Shown here: positions 24,436 to 31,888 of the stretch, piece by piece
Position numbering within the stretch: the first letter of the stretch is position 1
How the letters are laid out: the number at the start of each line of letters is the position of its first letter
Made by a program: the position numbers and the translations under genes
Origin: an uncultured Collinsella sp.
GTDB taxonomy: Bacteria > Actinomycetota > Coriobacteriia > Coriobacteriales > Coriobacteriaceae
Reading direction: 5' to 3'
Assembly: GCA_902493615.1 (NCBI GenBank)
Contig: CABUQK010000003.1
Location: 1-39,406, forward strand
Length of the DNA stretch: 39,406 nucleotides
Notes under the pieces: model-generated
What the model was told of the DNA's origin: nothing
What the model saw: the letters and a program-made list of their open reading frames with translations, nothing else
Database searches by the model: none

Positions 24436-24666
24436 GGAAAACGCATCCCAGTTTGGATCTCCATTCCGGGATGCGCTTTCCGCATGCGGCTCCGTTGGGA
24501 AACCCTATCCCATTCCAGGCGCAAATTCTGGGACGCCGTTTCCAAAACCCGCCGTCGGGGAAACTGCATCCCGTTTTGGATGCCGATTCCGGGGCGCGCT
24601 TTCCGCTACGGGCCTCTCGCGGAAACCTCATCCCATTTTTAGCGCCGATTCCGGGATGCGCTTTCC
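24436..24666. repeat. Four tandem ~62-nt palindromic repeats
   Basis: Units at 24436-24481, 24498-24543, 24559-24604 and 24621-24666 (period 62, 61, 62 nt). Each is an imperfect palindrome that begins GGAAA then ATCCC (or a variant) and ends GGGATGCGCTTTCC (or a variant), with a middle like GATTCCG. Units 1 and 4 are closest to the consensus; unit 2 is the most changed. The spacers are 15-16 nt and unrelated. They fill the 297 nt between thiE and the convergent patatin gene. Short reading frames cross the array but have no ribosome sites and look fortuitous. Confidence 0.85.
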
Positions 24667-24688
24667 GCCGAGTCCACGGCAGTTTGCT

Positions 24689-25558
24689 CTACTCTGCCAG
24701 ATACGCTTCCAGCGCCGGCAAGGTCGCCTCCGCATCGTGACGGCCGATCTGGTAGATGCGCTCAAGTTCATCCGGTTCGCGGCACAGCGACGGCACCTTC
24801 ACCGATTCGCTCGGCCGTACCACAAAGATTTCGCCGGCAGCCTCGCGACGTGCCAGGTCATCGAGCGTGGCATTGTAGACCTCATGCCGGTGCTCAAGCG
24901 CTGCGACAAACTCCGGATAGTGACGGAACACGCGCCGCAGCATGGGCATCACGCTGTTGGGCTGCTTCACAAAGCCCGCCGGTTGCGTGAGTACCACGAT
25001 ATTGCGGTCATACCCCTGCGCAAACAGCCAAGCGCTGGGAATGGAATCGGCCACGCCGCCATCCAGGTACTTGCGGCCCTCAATGGCGACAGGACGCGTC
25101 GCCACGGGAATTGCCGACGACGCCCGGATCCACTCGATATCGCGCTCATCGCCATAGGGCAGGTCGTGATAGACGGCCTTGCCCGTCTCGATATCGGTAC
25201 ACACGCACGTAAACCGCATGGGGCAGGCGCGATACGCCTCCAAGTCGATGGGATCGCGCTCGATAGGCACCTCGTGATAGGCAAAATCGGCATTGAACAT
25301 GTCGCCGGTTCGCAACCAGCTTGCTACACCCGCATAGCGCTTATCGGCGCAATAGGCCTTGTTGTAGCGAATGGCGCGGCCGATCTGGCGCGATTTAAAG
25401 TTGTAGCCAAACGCCGCGCCCGCCGAGACACCCACCATATGGTCGCAGGTCAAACCGTGCTCCATCCAAACGTCGAGCACGCCCGCCGTATACATACCGC
25501 GGTAGCCGCCTCCCTCGAGTGCCAGCCCCACCGTGCGCGTCGTATCCGGCTGTGCCAT
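24689..25558 (-). CDS. Patatin-like phospholipase
   Basis: 289 residues with the three patatin signatures: oxyanion loop LEGGGYRGMYTAGV near the N-terminus, nucleophile elbow GVSAG, and the catalytic Asp in YLDGGVADSIP. It should hydrolyse acyl esters of membrane lipids with a Ser-Asp dyad; no signal peptide is present, so it acts inside the cell. The start ATG 25558 follows CGGAGA; the frame is open further upstream but there it overlaps the promoter. It resembles the short RssA/YjjU type of bacterial patatin. It stands alone, divergent from the EAL remnant. Confidence 0.9.
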   Translation of the reverse strand: MAQPDTTRTVGLALEGGGYRGMYTAGVLDVWMEHGLTCDHMVGVSAGAAFGYNFKSRQIGRAIRYNKAYCADKRYAGVASWLRTGDMFNADFAYHEVPIERDPIDLEAYRACPMRFTCVCTDIETGKAVYHDLPYGDERDIEWIRASSAIPVATRPVAIEGRKYLDGGVADSIPSAWLFAQGYDRNIVVLTQPAGFVKQPNSVMPMLRRVFRHYPEFVAALEHRHEVYNATLDDLARREAAGEIFVVRPSESVKVPSLCREPDELERIYQIGRHDAEATLPALEAYLAE

Positions 25559-25580
25559 GCGACCATCTCCGTTCCTGCGT

Positions 25581-25608
25581 TTTAAACCGGGACAAGTATA
25601 CCCGTCAA
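25581..25608 (-). promoter_or_regulatory. Putative promoter of the patatin gene
   Basis: Minus-strand TTGACG (25608-25603) and TTTAAA (25586-25581) with a 16-nt spacer, ending 22 nt before the patatin ATG. The -35 is good, the -10 moderate. Confidence 0.4.
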
Positions 25609-25686
25609 CATATATCGTCTCAGTCGCATTTTCATCGAACATCGCATCGTCGCGCTACCGCCTGTCGAATAATAGCCGTCCACAGC

Positions 25687-25983
25687 ATGTGCACCCATAT
25701 CCCCGCACTCGAGGAAAGCGGCTTTATGGTGACGCTCGACAAGCACATTTGGCAGATTGCGCCCGTCGACGGCGATCAAGGCCGCAGCACGCAAATCATT
25801 TCATCGATGCTCGAAATGGCGCAGTCGCTCCATCTGCCCGTCGTGGTTGAAGGCGTCGAGACAAATGAGCAGGCAAACATGCTACGGCAAATGGGCGCCC
25901 GCTACGCTCAGGGCTTCCTCTACTACCGTCCCATGCCGGCGAAGGATTTTGAGGCATTGCTCGATGGTGGCAATAACAACTGA
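25687..25983 (+). pseudogene. Internally deleted EAL-domain remnant
   Basis: A 98-residue frame that joins two distant parts of an EAL (cyclic-di-GMP phosphodiesterase) domain. Residues ~5-27, IPALEESGFMVTLDKHIWQ, match the helix after the EAL motif; then, after about 20 residues, LHLPVVVEGVETNEQANML and ARYAQGFLYYRPMP match the C-terminal end, including the EGVET segment. About 130 residues that hold most metal-binding and catalytic positions are missing, and the EAL motif itself is absent. There is no clear ribosome site before the ATG. It cannot be an active phosphodiesterase. The following gene encodes a GGDEF protein, so this may be what is left of a partner enzyme. Confidence 0.75.
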
Positions 25984-26041
25984 TACGCTCGCGCGCAAAA
26001 CGCCACCGTCGAAGGGGACATTTGTCGCCATTAGCTAACTT

Positions 26042-26072
26042 ATATCCCCAATTCAAGCCGAATTGGAGATAT
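26042..26072. promoter_or_regulatory. Palindrome before the GGDEF gene
   Basis: Thirteen-nt arms ATATCCCCAATTC/GAATTGGAGATAT with one mismatch and a 5-nt loop, 38 nt before the GGDEF start. TATGAT at 26070-26075 may be a -10 box overlapping its right arm, which would suit an operator. A terminator of upstream transcription is less likely because no T-tract follows. Confidence 0.4.
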
Positions 26073-26110
26073 GATACAAACCGTTGTTCCGCCCAAGGAG
26101 GTTATTCATC

Positions 26111-27640
26111 ATGAACGAGTCATATCGCCTGGGCGAGCAATCGATTATTGCCTATCTTCAGCGACTTGCGAACGGCGTCTCGACCGCCGAACTCGATGTT
26201 GCCGCGCTGCCTGCTGGGCTACGCGCCGTTGGCGAGCAACTGCAAAAGACGCATGCCATCCTGCAACAAGAGCGCCAGCTGCTTGAGCGCAACGCCTATA
26301 TCGACCCGCTTACCAACTTGGGCAACCGCAACGGATTCGACCGTCACGTCGAGCAACTCTGGCGCAAAGGCGACCCCTTCACCTGCGCCTATATTGACAT
26401 CGACCATCTCAAGCATTGCAATGATAGGTTTGGCCACGCCGAAGGCAATCGCTATATTCTGAGCATCTGCCGCACGCTCTCCGAAACCATGGAGAACGAT
26501 GAGATGCTGTTCCGTATCGGTGGAGACGAGTTTGTGCTTATCTCGCTCTCCGCAAACGAGATTGAACTCGAGCAGCGCTTGGAGCAGGTGCGTACCAGGC
26601 TGATCGAGGCGAGCTCAGGTGGCAAGGCGCCCATGATCGGCAGCTTTAGCTTTGGCTGCTCGCGCGTCGATCCACTTGCTGGCGACACGCGTCGCCAGAT
26701 GACGATGGATGCCGATCGCAAGATGTATCGCTATAAGCTTATGCATCGTGTGCAGCAACCGAAAGACGATGACGCGCCGCAACGCCCAATCGTCGATCAG
26801 CTTCCCTGCAACGACCGGGTGTTCCAAGCGATCTCCATGAGCTCCGAGACGCGCTATCCGTTTATTCTCAATCTCGATACGGGAGAATCGCAATGGTCGG
26901 TTAACGCCGTGCGCGATTTTGACCTGCCCTCCCAACACCCTTTTAACTCACTCGACATGTGGCTCGCCCGCGTTCATCTCGAGGACCGCGACAACGTACG
27001 TGCCGAGCTCGACATGGTGATAAACGGCACGTGGCACTTCCACTACATGCAGTATCGCGTAATGGATGCCACCGGAAAATACGTGCTTTGCGACTGCACG
27101 GGCTACCGCTTGGACGGCACCGATACCGAGCCCGGCATGTATGTGGGCATTATCATCAACCGAAGCTTGGCAGATACGACCGATTCCGTGACCGGCTTGG
27201 GCGATATTCACGCCCTGGTCAACGCCATTGGCGAAATGCGTCGCGTGGCGCGCAAGGCTGGTTTGATCGCCATCAAAATCGACGATATCGCTCAGGTCAA
27301 TGCCCGCTTTGGCTTTGATGCGGGCGACCGCGTTTTGGCAGAATGTGCCGCCTGTCTGGTGGAATGCTCGCGCGGTAAGGGTCGTATGTTCCGCTCGACG
27401 GGGCCGATGTTCGTGGCTCTTTTCGACGACTTTGATCCCGAAGAAACCGATGCGATTGCAGAGGAAATCGAGCGGTTCCTGGGTTCGCCCGTGCTCTTTG
27501 GCCCATTTGAATATCAGCCACCCATTCGCGTGGCCACGCTCCATCTGTACGGCGTCGACCGTCAGCCCGTTTCCATTTTGAACGAGCTCAAAGCGTTGCT
27601 CGGGAAAGCCGTGCAGGTGCCAGGCACCAAACTGGATTAG
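26111..27640 (+). CDS. GGDEF - PAS - degenerate GGDEF protein (diguanylate cyclase)
   Basis: 509 residues, soluble, starting at ATG 26111 after AAGGAGG. Domain 1 (about 60-215) is a diguanylate cyclase with DPLTNLGNR, YIDIDHLKHCND and an intact GGDEF (137-141), so it should make cyclic-di-GMP. The RxxD inhibitory site nine residues before GGDEF reads E128-x-x-E131, so product inhibition by that site is not expected. The middle (~235-345) looks like a PAS domain (LDTGESQWSV, WHFHYMQYRVMDATGKY). The last ~150 residues copy a GGDEF fold (DSVTGLGDIHALVNAI, AIKIDDIAQVNARFGF) but the motif reads STGPMF, so it is inactive. There are no membrane segments. It lies just after an EAL remnant. Confidence 0.88.
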   Translation: MNESYRLGEQSIIAYLQRLANGVSTAELDVAALPAGLRAVGEQLQKTHAILQQERQLLERNAYIDPLTNLGNRNGFDRHVEQLWRKGDPFTCAYIDIDHLKHCNDRFGHAEGNRYILSICRTLSETMENDEMLFRIGGDEFVLISLSANEIELEQRLEQVRTRLIEASSGGKAPMIGSFSFGCSRVDPLAGDTRRQMTMDADRKMYRYKLMHRVQQPKDDDAPQRPIVDQLPCNDRVFQAISMSSETRYPFILNLDTGESQWSVNAVRDFDLPSQHPFNSLDMWLARVHLEDRDNVRAELDMVINGTWHFHYMQYRVMDATGKYVLCDCTGYRLDGTDTEPGMYVGIIINRSLADTTDSVTGLGDIHALVNAIGEMRRVARKAGLIAIKIDDIAQVNARFGFDAGDRVLAECAACLVECSRGKGRMFRSTGPMFVALFDDFDPEETDAIAEEIERFLGSPVLFGPFEYQPPIRVATLHLYGVDRQPVSILNELKALLGKAVQVPGTKLD

Positions 27641-27677
27641 CGCCGCGCCCGCGCCGCCTCCCCCATCGTGCGATAAT

Positions 27678-27705
27678 CCTCTGCAGAAGTCACCAAAAGC
27701 AGAGG
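27678..27705 (+). promoter_or_regulatory. Hairpin covering the ribosome site of the flavoprotein gene
   Basis: CCTCTGC (27678-27684) pairs with GCAGAGG (27699-27705), whose AGAGGGA is the ribosome site for ATG 27715. GATAAT at 27672 may be the -10 box, in which case the transcript would start inside the hairpin and the structure may not form. Confidence 0.35.
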
Positions 27706-27714
27706 GAGTTTGTG

Positions 27715-28338
27715 ATGAAGGTTCTTTTGGTCAATGGCAGCCCCAAGGCAAACGGCAACACCGCCCGCGCACTCGCCGAGGTCGCCGAGCAGCTCAACGC
27801 CGAAGGCATTGATACCGAGGTGTTTCAGCTGGGCGCCAAGCCCATTCGCGACTGCATCGGCTGTGGTCAGTGCGGCAAGCTTGGCGGGCGCTGCACCTTT
27901 GACGATGACGTGGTGAACGAGCTCATCGCTGCCGCCGAGCAGGCAGACGGCTTTGTCTTTGGCTCGCCCGTCTACTATGCGCACCCCAGCGGCCGCATCC
28001 TTTCGGCCCTCGATCGCACCTTCTATGCCGGCAGCAAGGCCTTTGCGCACAAGCCGGGCGCTGCCGTCGCCGTCGCCCGTCGCGGCGGTACGTCGACGAC
28101 CTTCGACGTGCTCAACAAGTACTTCACTATCAACCAGATGCCCGTGGTAGCCTCCACGTACTGGAACAACGTCTTTGGTGCCATGCCGGGCGAGGCCACC
28201 CAGGACGCCGAGGGCCTGGCCACCATGCGAAACATCGGCAAGAACATGGCCTGGCTTCTGCATTGTATCGAAGCAGGACAGGCCGCCGGCATCGAAGCCC
28301 CCGAAGCCGATCGCGAGCGCACCAACTTCATCAGGTAG
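27715..28338 (+). CDS. NADPH-dependent FMN reductase / iron-sulfur flavoprotein-like
   Basis: 207 residues of the flavodoxin-like FMN reductase family. The N-terminus MKVLLVNGSPKANGNT is the FMN phosphate loop, CIGCGQCGKLGGRC (about residues 49-62) is a Cys cluster like that of iron-sulfur flavoproteins, and FGSPVYYAHPSGRI binds the flavin ring. The enzyme probably moves electrons from NAD(P)H or ferredoxin to an unknown acceptor. The Cys spacing (CxxCxxC-N5-C) could bind an Fe-S cluster or may be structural. ATG 27715 follows AGAGGGAG; the GTG just before it is less likely. It precedes the ArsC-like gene by 11 nt, probably in one transcript. Confidence 0.85.
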   Translation: MKVLLVNGSPKANGNTARALAEVAEQLNAEGIDTEVFQLGAKPIRDCIGCGQCGKLGGRCTFDDDVVNELIAAAEQADGFVFGSPVYYAHPSGRILSALDRTFYAGSKAFAHKPGAAVAVARRGGTSTTFDVLNKYFTINQMPVVASTYWNNVFGAMPGEATQDAEGLATMRNIGKNMAWLLHCIEAGQAAGIEAPEADRERTNFIR

Positions 28339-28349
28339 AACGGCGGAAC

Positions 28350-28691
28350 ATGAATATCCAGATTTTTGGCACCAAAAAGTCTTTCGACACCAAGAAGGCG
28401 CAGCGTTATTTTAAGGAGCGCCGCATTAAGGTGCAGTTTATCGACCTTAAGGAAAAGGAGATGAGCAAGGGCGAGCTCACGAGCGTGATGCAGGCGGTCG
28501 GCGGCATCGACAAACTGCTCAACCCCAAGGCCAAGGACGAGGAGACGCTCGCGCTCATTCAGCACCTTACCCCCAGTCAGCGCTTCGACAAACTGCTCGA
28601 GAACCAGCAGGTTCTAGCCGAGCCCATCGTACGCAACGGCAAAAAGGCCACCGTCGGTTATTGCCCCGATGTATGGGGAGCCTGGGAGTAG
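28350..28691 (+). CDS. ArsC/Spx-family protein without the N-terminal catalytic Cys
   Basis: 113 residues with a thioredoxin-like ArsC/Spx fold: MNIQIFGTKKSFDTKKAQRY at the start (family: GxxxCxxxxKA), a middle FIDLKEKEMSKGELTSVM, and the late segment PIVRNGKKATVGYCP. The catalytic or redox Cys after the first strand is Ser here, and the only Cys is in GYCPDVWG near the C-terminus. It therefore cannot work as a classic arsenate reductase or as a CxxC Spx. It starts 11 nt after the flavoprotein with a weak ribosome site (GGCGGA). A regulatory or binding role is a guess. Confidence 0.8.
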   Translation: MNIQIFGTKKSFDTKKAQRYFKERRIKVQFIDLKEKEMSKGELTSVMQAVGGIDKLLNPKAKDEETLALIQHLTPSQRFDKLLENQQVLAEPIVRNGKKATVGYCPDVWGAWE

Positions 28692-28777
28692 CCTGTGTTA
28701 TTTGCCAGCGCGTGGGTATAAGAGCGAGCGTTTGGCATAAGATTCAACTGTAAGCCATGTCTAACAAAGGAGGGCAC

Positions 28778-29908
28778 ATGCCCAACAAACCCGTGAAGAT
28801 CATCATGCTTACCGGATACCTCGGTGCCGGCAAGACCACGCTGCTCAACCACATCCTCGCTAACGACGGCGGCATCCGCGCCGCCGTGATCGTCAACGAT
28901 ATCGGCGAGATCAATGTCGACGCTAGCCTCATCGCCGACGGCGGCCTTTCCGAGACCGACGACCTCATCCCGCTCACCAACGGTTGCATCTGCTGCACGC
29001 TTTCGGATGACCTGGCCAACCAGCTGCAGGGCATCGCCGATTCGGGCAACTTCGATTACATCATCATCGAGGCATCGGGTATCTGCGAGCCTATCCCCAT
29101 CGCCTACACCATCTCGAGCTTCTGCGACGAGGCCAAGGTGGGCGGCGAGCCCAAACTCGCGCTCGACAACATCGTGGCCGTGGTCGACTGCGCCCGCATG
29201 TACGACGAGTTCAACGGCGGTCGCGACCTGCTGGCCGAGGATATCGACGAGGACGACATCGAGAGCCTGCTCATCCAGCAGATCGAGTTCTGTTCCACGC
29301 TGATCCTCAACAAGACCGATACCGTGAGCCCTGAGCAGATCGCCGAGCTTAAGGCCATCGTGCGCAGCCTGCAGAAAGACGCCGTGATCGTCGAGGCTCA
29401 AAACGGCGAGGTCCCCATGGAGGAGCTGCTCGATACCGACCGCTTCGACTTTATGCGCGCCTACAACTCCGCCGCTTGGATCGAGGCCATGGAGCATCCC
29501 GAGGAGCACGACGACCCCGAGGTGCTCGAGTACGACATCGAGACCTTTGTGTACTCGCGCCGTAAGCCGTTTGACCTGCAGAAGTTCACCGATTATGTTG
29601 AGCAGGAGTGGCCCGACGAGGTCATTCGCGTCAAAGGCCCGCTGTGGCAGACCGGCGATCCGGACATGTGCTACATGTTTGAGCAGGCCGGCCACCAGAT
29701 GCGCCTGATGGAGAACGGCCTGTTTGTCGACTCGGCGCCCGAGGGCGAGAAACAGAAGATCATCGACGAGAACCCCGAGATCATGCAGATTTGGGACGAC
29801 GAGACGGGCGACCGTATGACGAGCCTGTGCATCATCGGCCGTCACATGGACAAGGATGCGCTCATCGCCTCCCTCGATGCCTGCCTGACCGACTGGCACC
29901 GCGCCTAG
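28778..29908 (+). CDS. CobW/COG0523-family GTPase, metal chaperone
   Basis: 376 residues. Seen in order: Walker A GYLGAGKTTLLN, switch region VIVNDIGEINVD, the metal-binding NGCICCTL (CxCC), EASGICEP (Walker B region), the guanine-binding NKTD, and a C-terminal CobW_C-like domain (FVYSRRKPFDLQKF). These GTPases deliver zinc, cobalt or another metal to a target enzyme. A stretch of acidic residues (LAEDIDEDDIESLL) stands between the halves, but no His-rich loop is present. ATG 28778 has AAAGGAGG upstream and is preferred to ATG 28757. No Zur-like operator was found. Confidence 0.88.
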   Translation: MPNKPVKIIMLTGYLGAGKTTLLNHILANDGGIRAAVIVNDIGEINVDASLIADGGLSETDDLIPLTNGCICCTLSDDLANQLQGIADSGNFDYIIIEASGICEPIPIAYTISSFCDEAKVGGEPKLALDNIVAVVDCARMYDEFNGGRDLLAEDIDEDDIESLLIQQIEFCSTLILNKTDTVSPEQIAELKAIVRSLQKDAVIVEAQNGEVPMEELLDTDRFDFMRAYNSAAWIEAMEHPEEHDDPEVLEYDIETFVYSRRKPFDLQKFTDYVEQEWPDEVIRVKGPLWQTGDPDMCYMFEQAGHQMRLMENGLFVDSAPEGEKQKIIDENPEIMQIWDDETGDRMTSLCIIGRHMDKDALIASLDACLTDWHRA

Positions 29909-29947
29909 GTTTATCCAAGCGGGCATTTGTCCGCCTACGTAACCGCC

Positions 29948-29983
29948 AAACCACCACGAAGGTGCCCTTCGTGGTGGTTTTTC
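29948..29983 (+). terminator. Terminator after the CobW gene
   Basis: A perfect 15-bp stem (AAACCACCACGAAGG and complement, 29948-29962/29966-29980) with a 3-nt loop, followed by TT. Between the CobW and trmL genes; trmL starts 21 nt further on. Confidence 0.85.
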
Positions 29984-30003
29984 GTTCTGAGCCAAGGAGA
30001 TTC

Positions 30004-30603
30004 ATGTTCAACATTGTGCTGTATGCGCCCGAGATTCCGGCCAATACGGGCAATATCGGCCGCACCTGCGTGGTTGCCGGCGCCCGCCTGCATCTGGTGG
30101 AGCCGCTGGGATTTTCGCTCGACGACAAGACGGTGCGTCGCGCCGGCCTGGGCTACTGGCAAAACTTGGACGTGACGACCTATGCTAGCTGGGAGGATTT
30201 CCTTGCGCGCAACGGTCTCTCCCCCGCCGATGGTCGCCTGCACCTGCTGACCAAAAAGGCACGCCGCACCTATGCGCAAAGCACCTACTGTGACGGTGAC
30301 TATTTGGTCTTTGGCAGCGAGAGCTCGGGCATTCCCGAGCCACTGCTTGCCGCGGCGTCCGAGCGCTGCGAGCGCATCCCGATGCTGCGCGATTGCGACT
30401 CACTCGATAACGCCGAGGCTTGGGAAGCTCACGAGGAATCGCTCGGGCATACCGAGGACAGCCACGAGGCCATCCTTCAACAGGATATCTGCGGCAACTT
30501 CGTCAATCCGGACGATTACCGCATCAGCGCACTCAACCTCTCCAACAGCGCCGCCATCGTCCTCTACGAAGCCCTGCGCCAAACAGGCTTTCCGGGAATG
30601 TGA
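30004..30603 (+). CDS. trmL: tRNA (cytidine/uridine-34 2'-O)-methyltransferase
   Basis: A 199-residue SPOUT-family enzyme that methylates the ribose of the tRNA wobble base. Seen: MFNIVLYAPEIPANTGNIGR (motif 1), LVFGSESSGIPEPLL (motif 2) and ALNLSNSAAIVLYEALRQ (motif 3, the trefoil knot). E. coli TrmL has 157 residues. Here about 40 additional residues (LRDCDSLDNAEAW through VNPDDYRIS) sit between IPM and LNLS, an unusual place next to the AdoMet site. ATG 30004 follows AAGGAG. The stop codon lies inside a 35-nt palindrome. Confidence 0.88.
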   Translation: MFNIVLYAPEIPANTGNIGRTCVVAGARLHLVEPLGFSLDDKTVRRAGLGYWQNLDVTTYASWEDFLARNGLSPADGRLHLLTKKARRTYAQSTYCDGDYLVFGSESSGIPEPLLAAASERCERIPMLRDCDSLDNAEAWEAHEESLGHTEDSHEAILQQDICGNFVNPDDYRISALNLSNSAAIVLYEALRQTGFPGM

Positions 30604-30630
30604 CAAAGGGACTGTCCCTTTGTCACATTC
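30596..30630. repeat. Dispersed palindrome, copy 2 (perfect), overlaps the trmL stop
   Basis: Perfect 16-bp arms GAATGTGACAAAGGGA / TCCCTTTGTCACATTC with loop CTG. The last codons and TGA stop of trmL are in the left arm. No long T-tract follows, so it is not a simple terminator. It is the best-preserved member together with copy 3. Confidence 0.85.
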
Positions 30631-30699
30631 GAGCGCCACGCCGACGGCACACACGCCTAATTGATGCTCTAGATAGAGAGCCCTCACTTTTAATCAGAA

Positions 30700-30723
30700 T
30701 TAACTAAAGTAAAATGAAGTTAA
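30700..30723. promoter_or_regulatory. Possible operator before ATPase 1
   Basis: TTAACT-N12-AGTTAA in an A/T-rich patch (30689-30725) that stands out from the GC-rich surroundings, ending 24 nt before the GTG start of ATPase 1. TAAAAT in the spacer could be the -10 box. Confidence 0.35.
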
Positions 30724-30747
30724 ACGGCGGTGTGAAAGGAGAGCCTT

Positions 30748-31848
30748 GTGGAATATCTCGAGAACCCGTTTACCCCCAGTTTTGGTGAGGTTCCTGCCCA
30801 TCTCGCTGGCAGACAACAGATTATTCGGGATTTGGACCGTGCCTTCTTGAGCCAGCGCAGGCGCCCAGAATTGACCTCGATCTTCTCAGGCGCGCGTGGA
30901 ACCGGTAAAACCGCTCTCATGTCGTCGCTCGCGACAAGGGCGGAATCCCACGGCTGGATTGCCGTAAAGACGACCGCGCTCCCGGGAATGCTTGAGGAAA
31001 TCGAGTTCGGGGCGAAACGTGCCGCAGCCCATCTCATCGACTCGTCCAACCACTTCGAAGTCACCGGTCTCGGAATTGCACCGCTCGGCAGCATCGAGGT
31101 CAGTCGCGTTCACGATGCCTCAACCTGGCGTTACCGCATGAGCGACATCATCGACCGGCTCAACGAGGCGGGCACCGGTCTGCTTGTCACGGTTGACGAG
31201 GTGGACCCGACACTCGACGAGATGATCCAGCTCGCAGCGACGTATCAGCACTTTGTGACCGATGGGAAACGCGTCGCCCTGCTCATGGCGGGACTTCCCA
31301 ACAACGTATCGACGCTACTGAACCACAAGACGGTCTCGTTCCTTCGCCGCGCCCAACAATATCATCTGGGTCGCATTGCCGACTATGACGTACGCGAGGC
31401 CTTGATTCGCACAATCCAGGAAAACGATCGCCTAGCAGATGCCGAGGGAATCGATAGAGCCGTTCGCTCGATCTCTGGTTTTCCCTTCCTATTGCAACTC
31501 GTAGGCTACCGTGCCTGGGATCTCACAAGCGATTCGAAGGAAATCTCGTCACGCGACTTTGACCTGGGAATCAAAATCGCGCGCGACGAGATGGACGACC
31601 GAATCCTCGCGGCAACCTATCGGGAACTCACTGCAGAGGACAAGCGATTCCTCATCGCCATGCTCGATGACGAGGAAGAGTCCACCACCGCCGACCTTGT
31701 CGAGCGCCTTAAGCGTTCGCCGCAGCAGGTCTCCCGCTACCGACGCCGCATGATAGACGCCGGCATCATCGGGGAGCGAGGACGAGGGCTCGTCGCATTT
31801 GAATTGCCATTCTTCCGCGACTATCTCGCAGCTCAATGCGTGAAATAG
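30748..31848 (+). CDS. AAA ATPase 1 with C-terminal winged-helix-like region
   Basis: 366 residues of an Orc/Cdc6-like P-loop ATPase group. Seen: NPFTPSFGEVPAHLAGR at the start, Walker A FSGARGTGKTALM (about 47-59), Walker B LLVTVDEVD (about 145-153), the segment MAGLPNNV followed by FLRRAQQYHLG, and FPFLLQLVGY. The last ~70 residues (TAEDKRFLIAML, TADLVERLKRSPQQVSRYRRRMIDAG) look like a winged helix. It is a paralogue of ATPase 2 (34395-35513), with which it shares the order of segments. GTG 30748 follows AAGGAG. The family's role is unsettled; coupling ATP to DNA or protein binding is likely. Confidence 0.8.
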   Translation: MEYLENPFTPSFGEVPAHLAGRQQIIRDLDRAFLSQRRRPELTSIFSGARGTGKTALMSSLATRAESHGWIAVKTTALPGMLEEIEFGAKRAAAHLIDSSNHFEVTGLGIAPLGSIEVSRVHDASTWRYRMSDIIDRLNEAGTGLLVTVDEVDPTLDEMIQLAATYQHFVTDGKRVALLMAGLPNNVSTLLNHKTVSFLRRAQQYHLGRIADYDVREALIRTIQENDRLADAEGIDRAVRSISGFPFLLQLVGYRAWDLTSDSKEISSRDFDLGIKIARDEMDDRILAATYRELTAEDKRFLIAMLDDEEESTTADLVERLKRSPQQVSRYRRRMIDAGIIGERGRGLVAFELPFFRDYLAAQCVK

Positions 31849-31852
31849 GCAT

Positions 31853-31887
31853 CAATGAGGCAAAGGGACTGTCCCTTTGCCTCATTG
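31853..31887. repeat. Dispersed palindrome, copy 3 (perfect)
   Basis: Perfect arms CAATGAGGCAAAGGGA / TCCCTTTGCCTCATTG with loop CTG. It takes up 35 of the 40 nt between the convergent ATPase 1 and UvrA-like genes, starting 4 nt after one stop and ending 1 nt before the other. The outer stem differs from copy 2 (TGAGGC in place of TGTGAC) but still pairs, so it has covaried. Confidence 0.85.
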
Positions 31888-31888
31888 T

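Noticed and set aside
24428..24631. Small protein gene across the 62-nt repeats (minus strand)
   Set aside because: No ribosome site, a repetitive peptide (GKRxPE units) that results from the DNA repeat, and no similarity to a known protein.
24436..24666. CRISPR array
   Set aside because: The repeat units (46 nt) are longer than the spacers (15-16 nt), units differ strongly from each other, and no cas gene is near. A palindromic repeat array fits better.
25996..26035. A further copy of the dispersed palindrome (GAAGGGGACATTTGTCG)
   Set aside because: It has a GGGGACA and TTTGTC similarity, but arms do not pair over more than a few bases, so membership cannot be supported.
28658..29995. 445-residue minus-strand frame opposite the CobW gene
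   Set aside because: Shadow of the CobW gene; Val/Asp/His-rich, no motif, no ribosome site.
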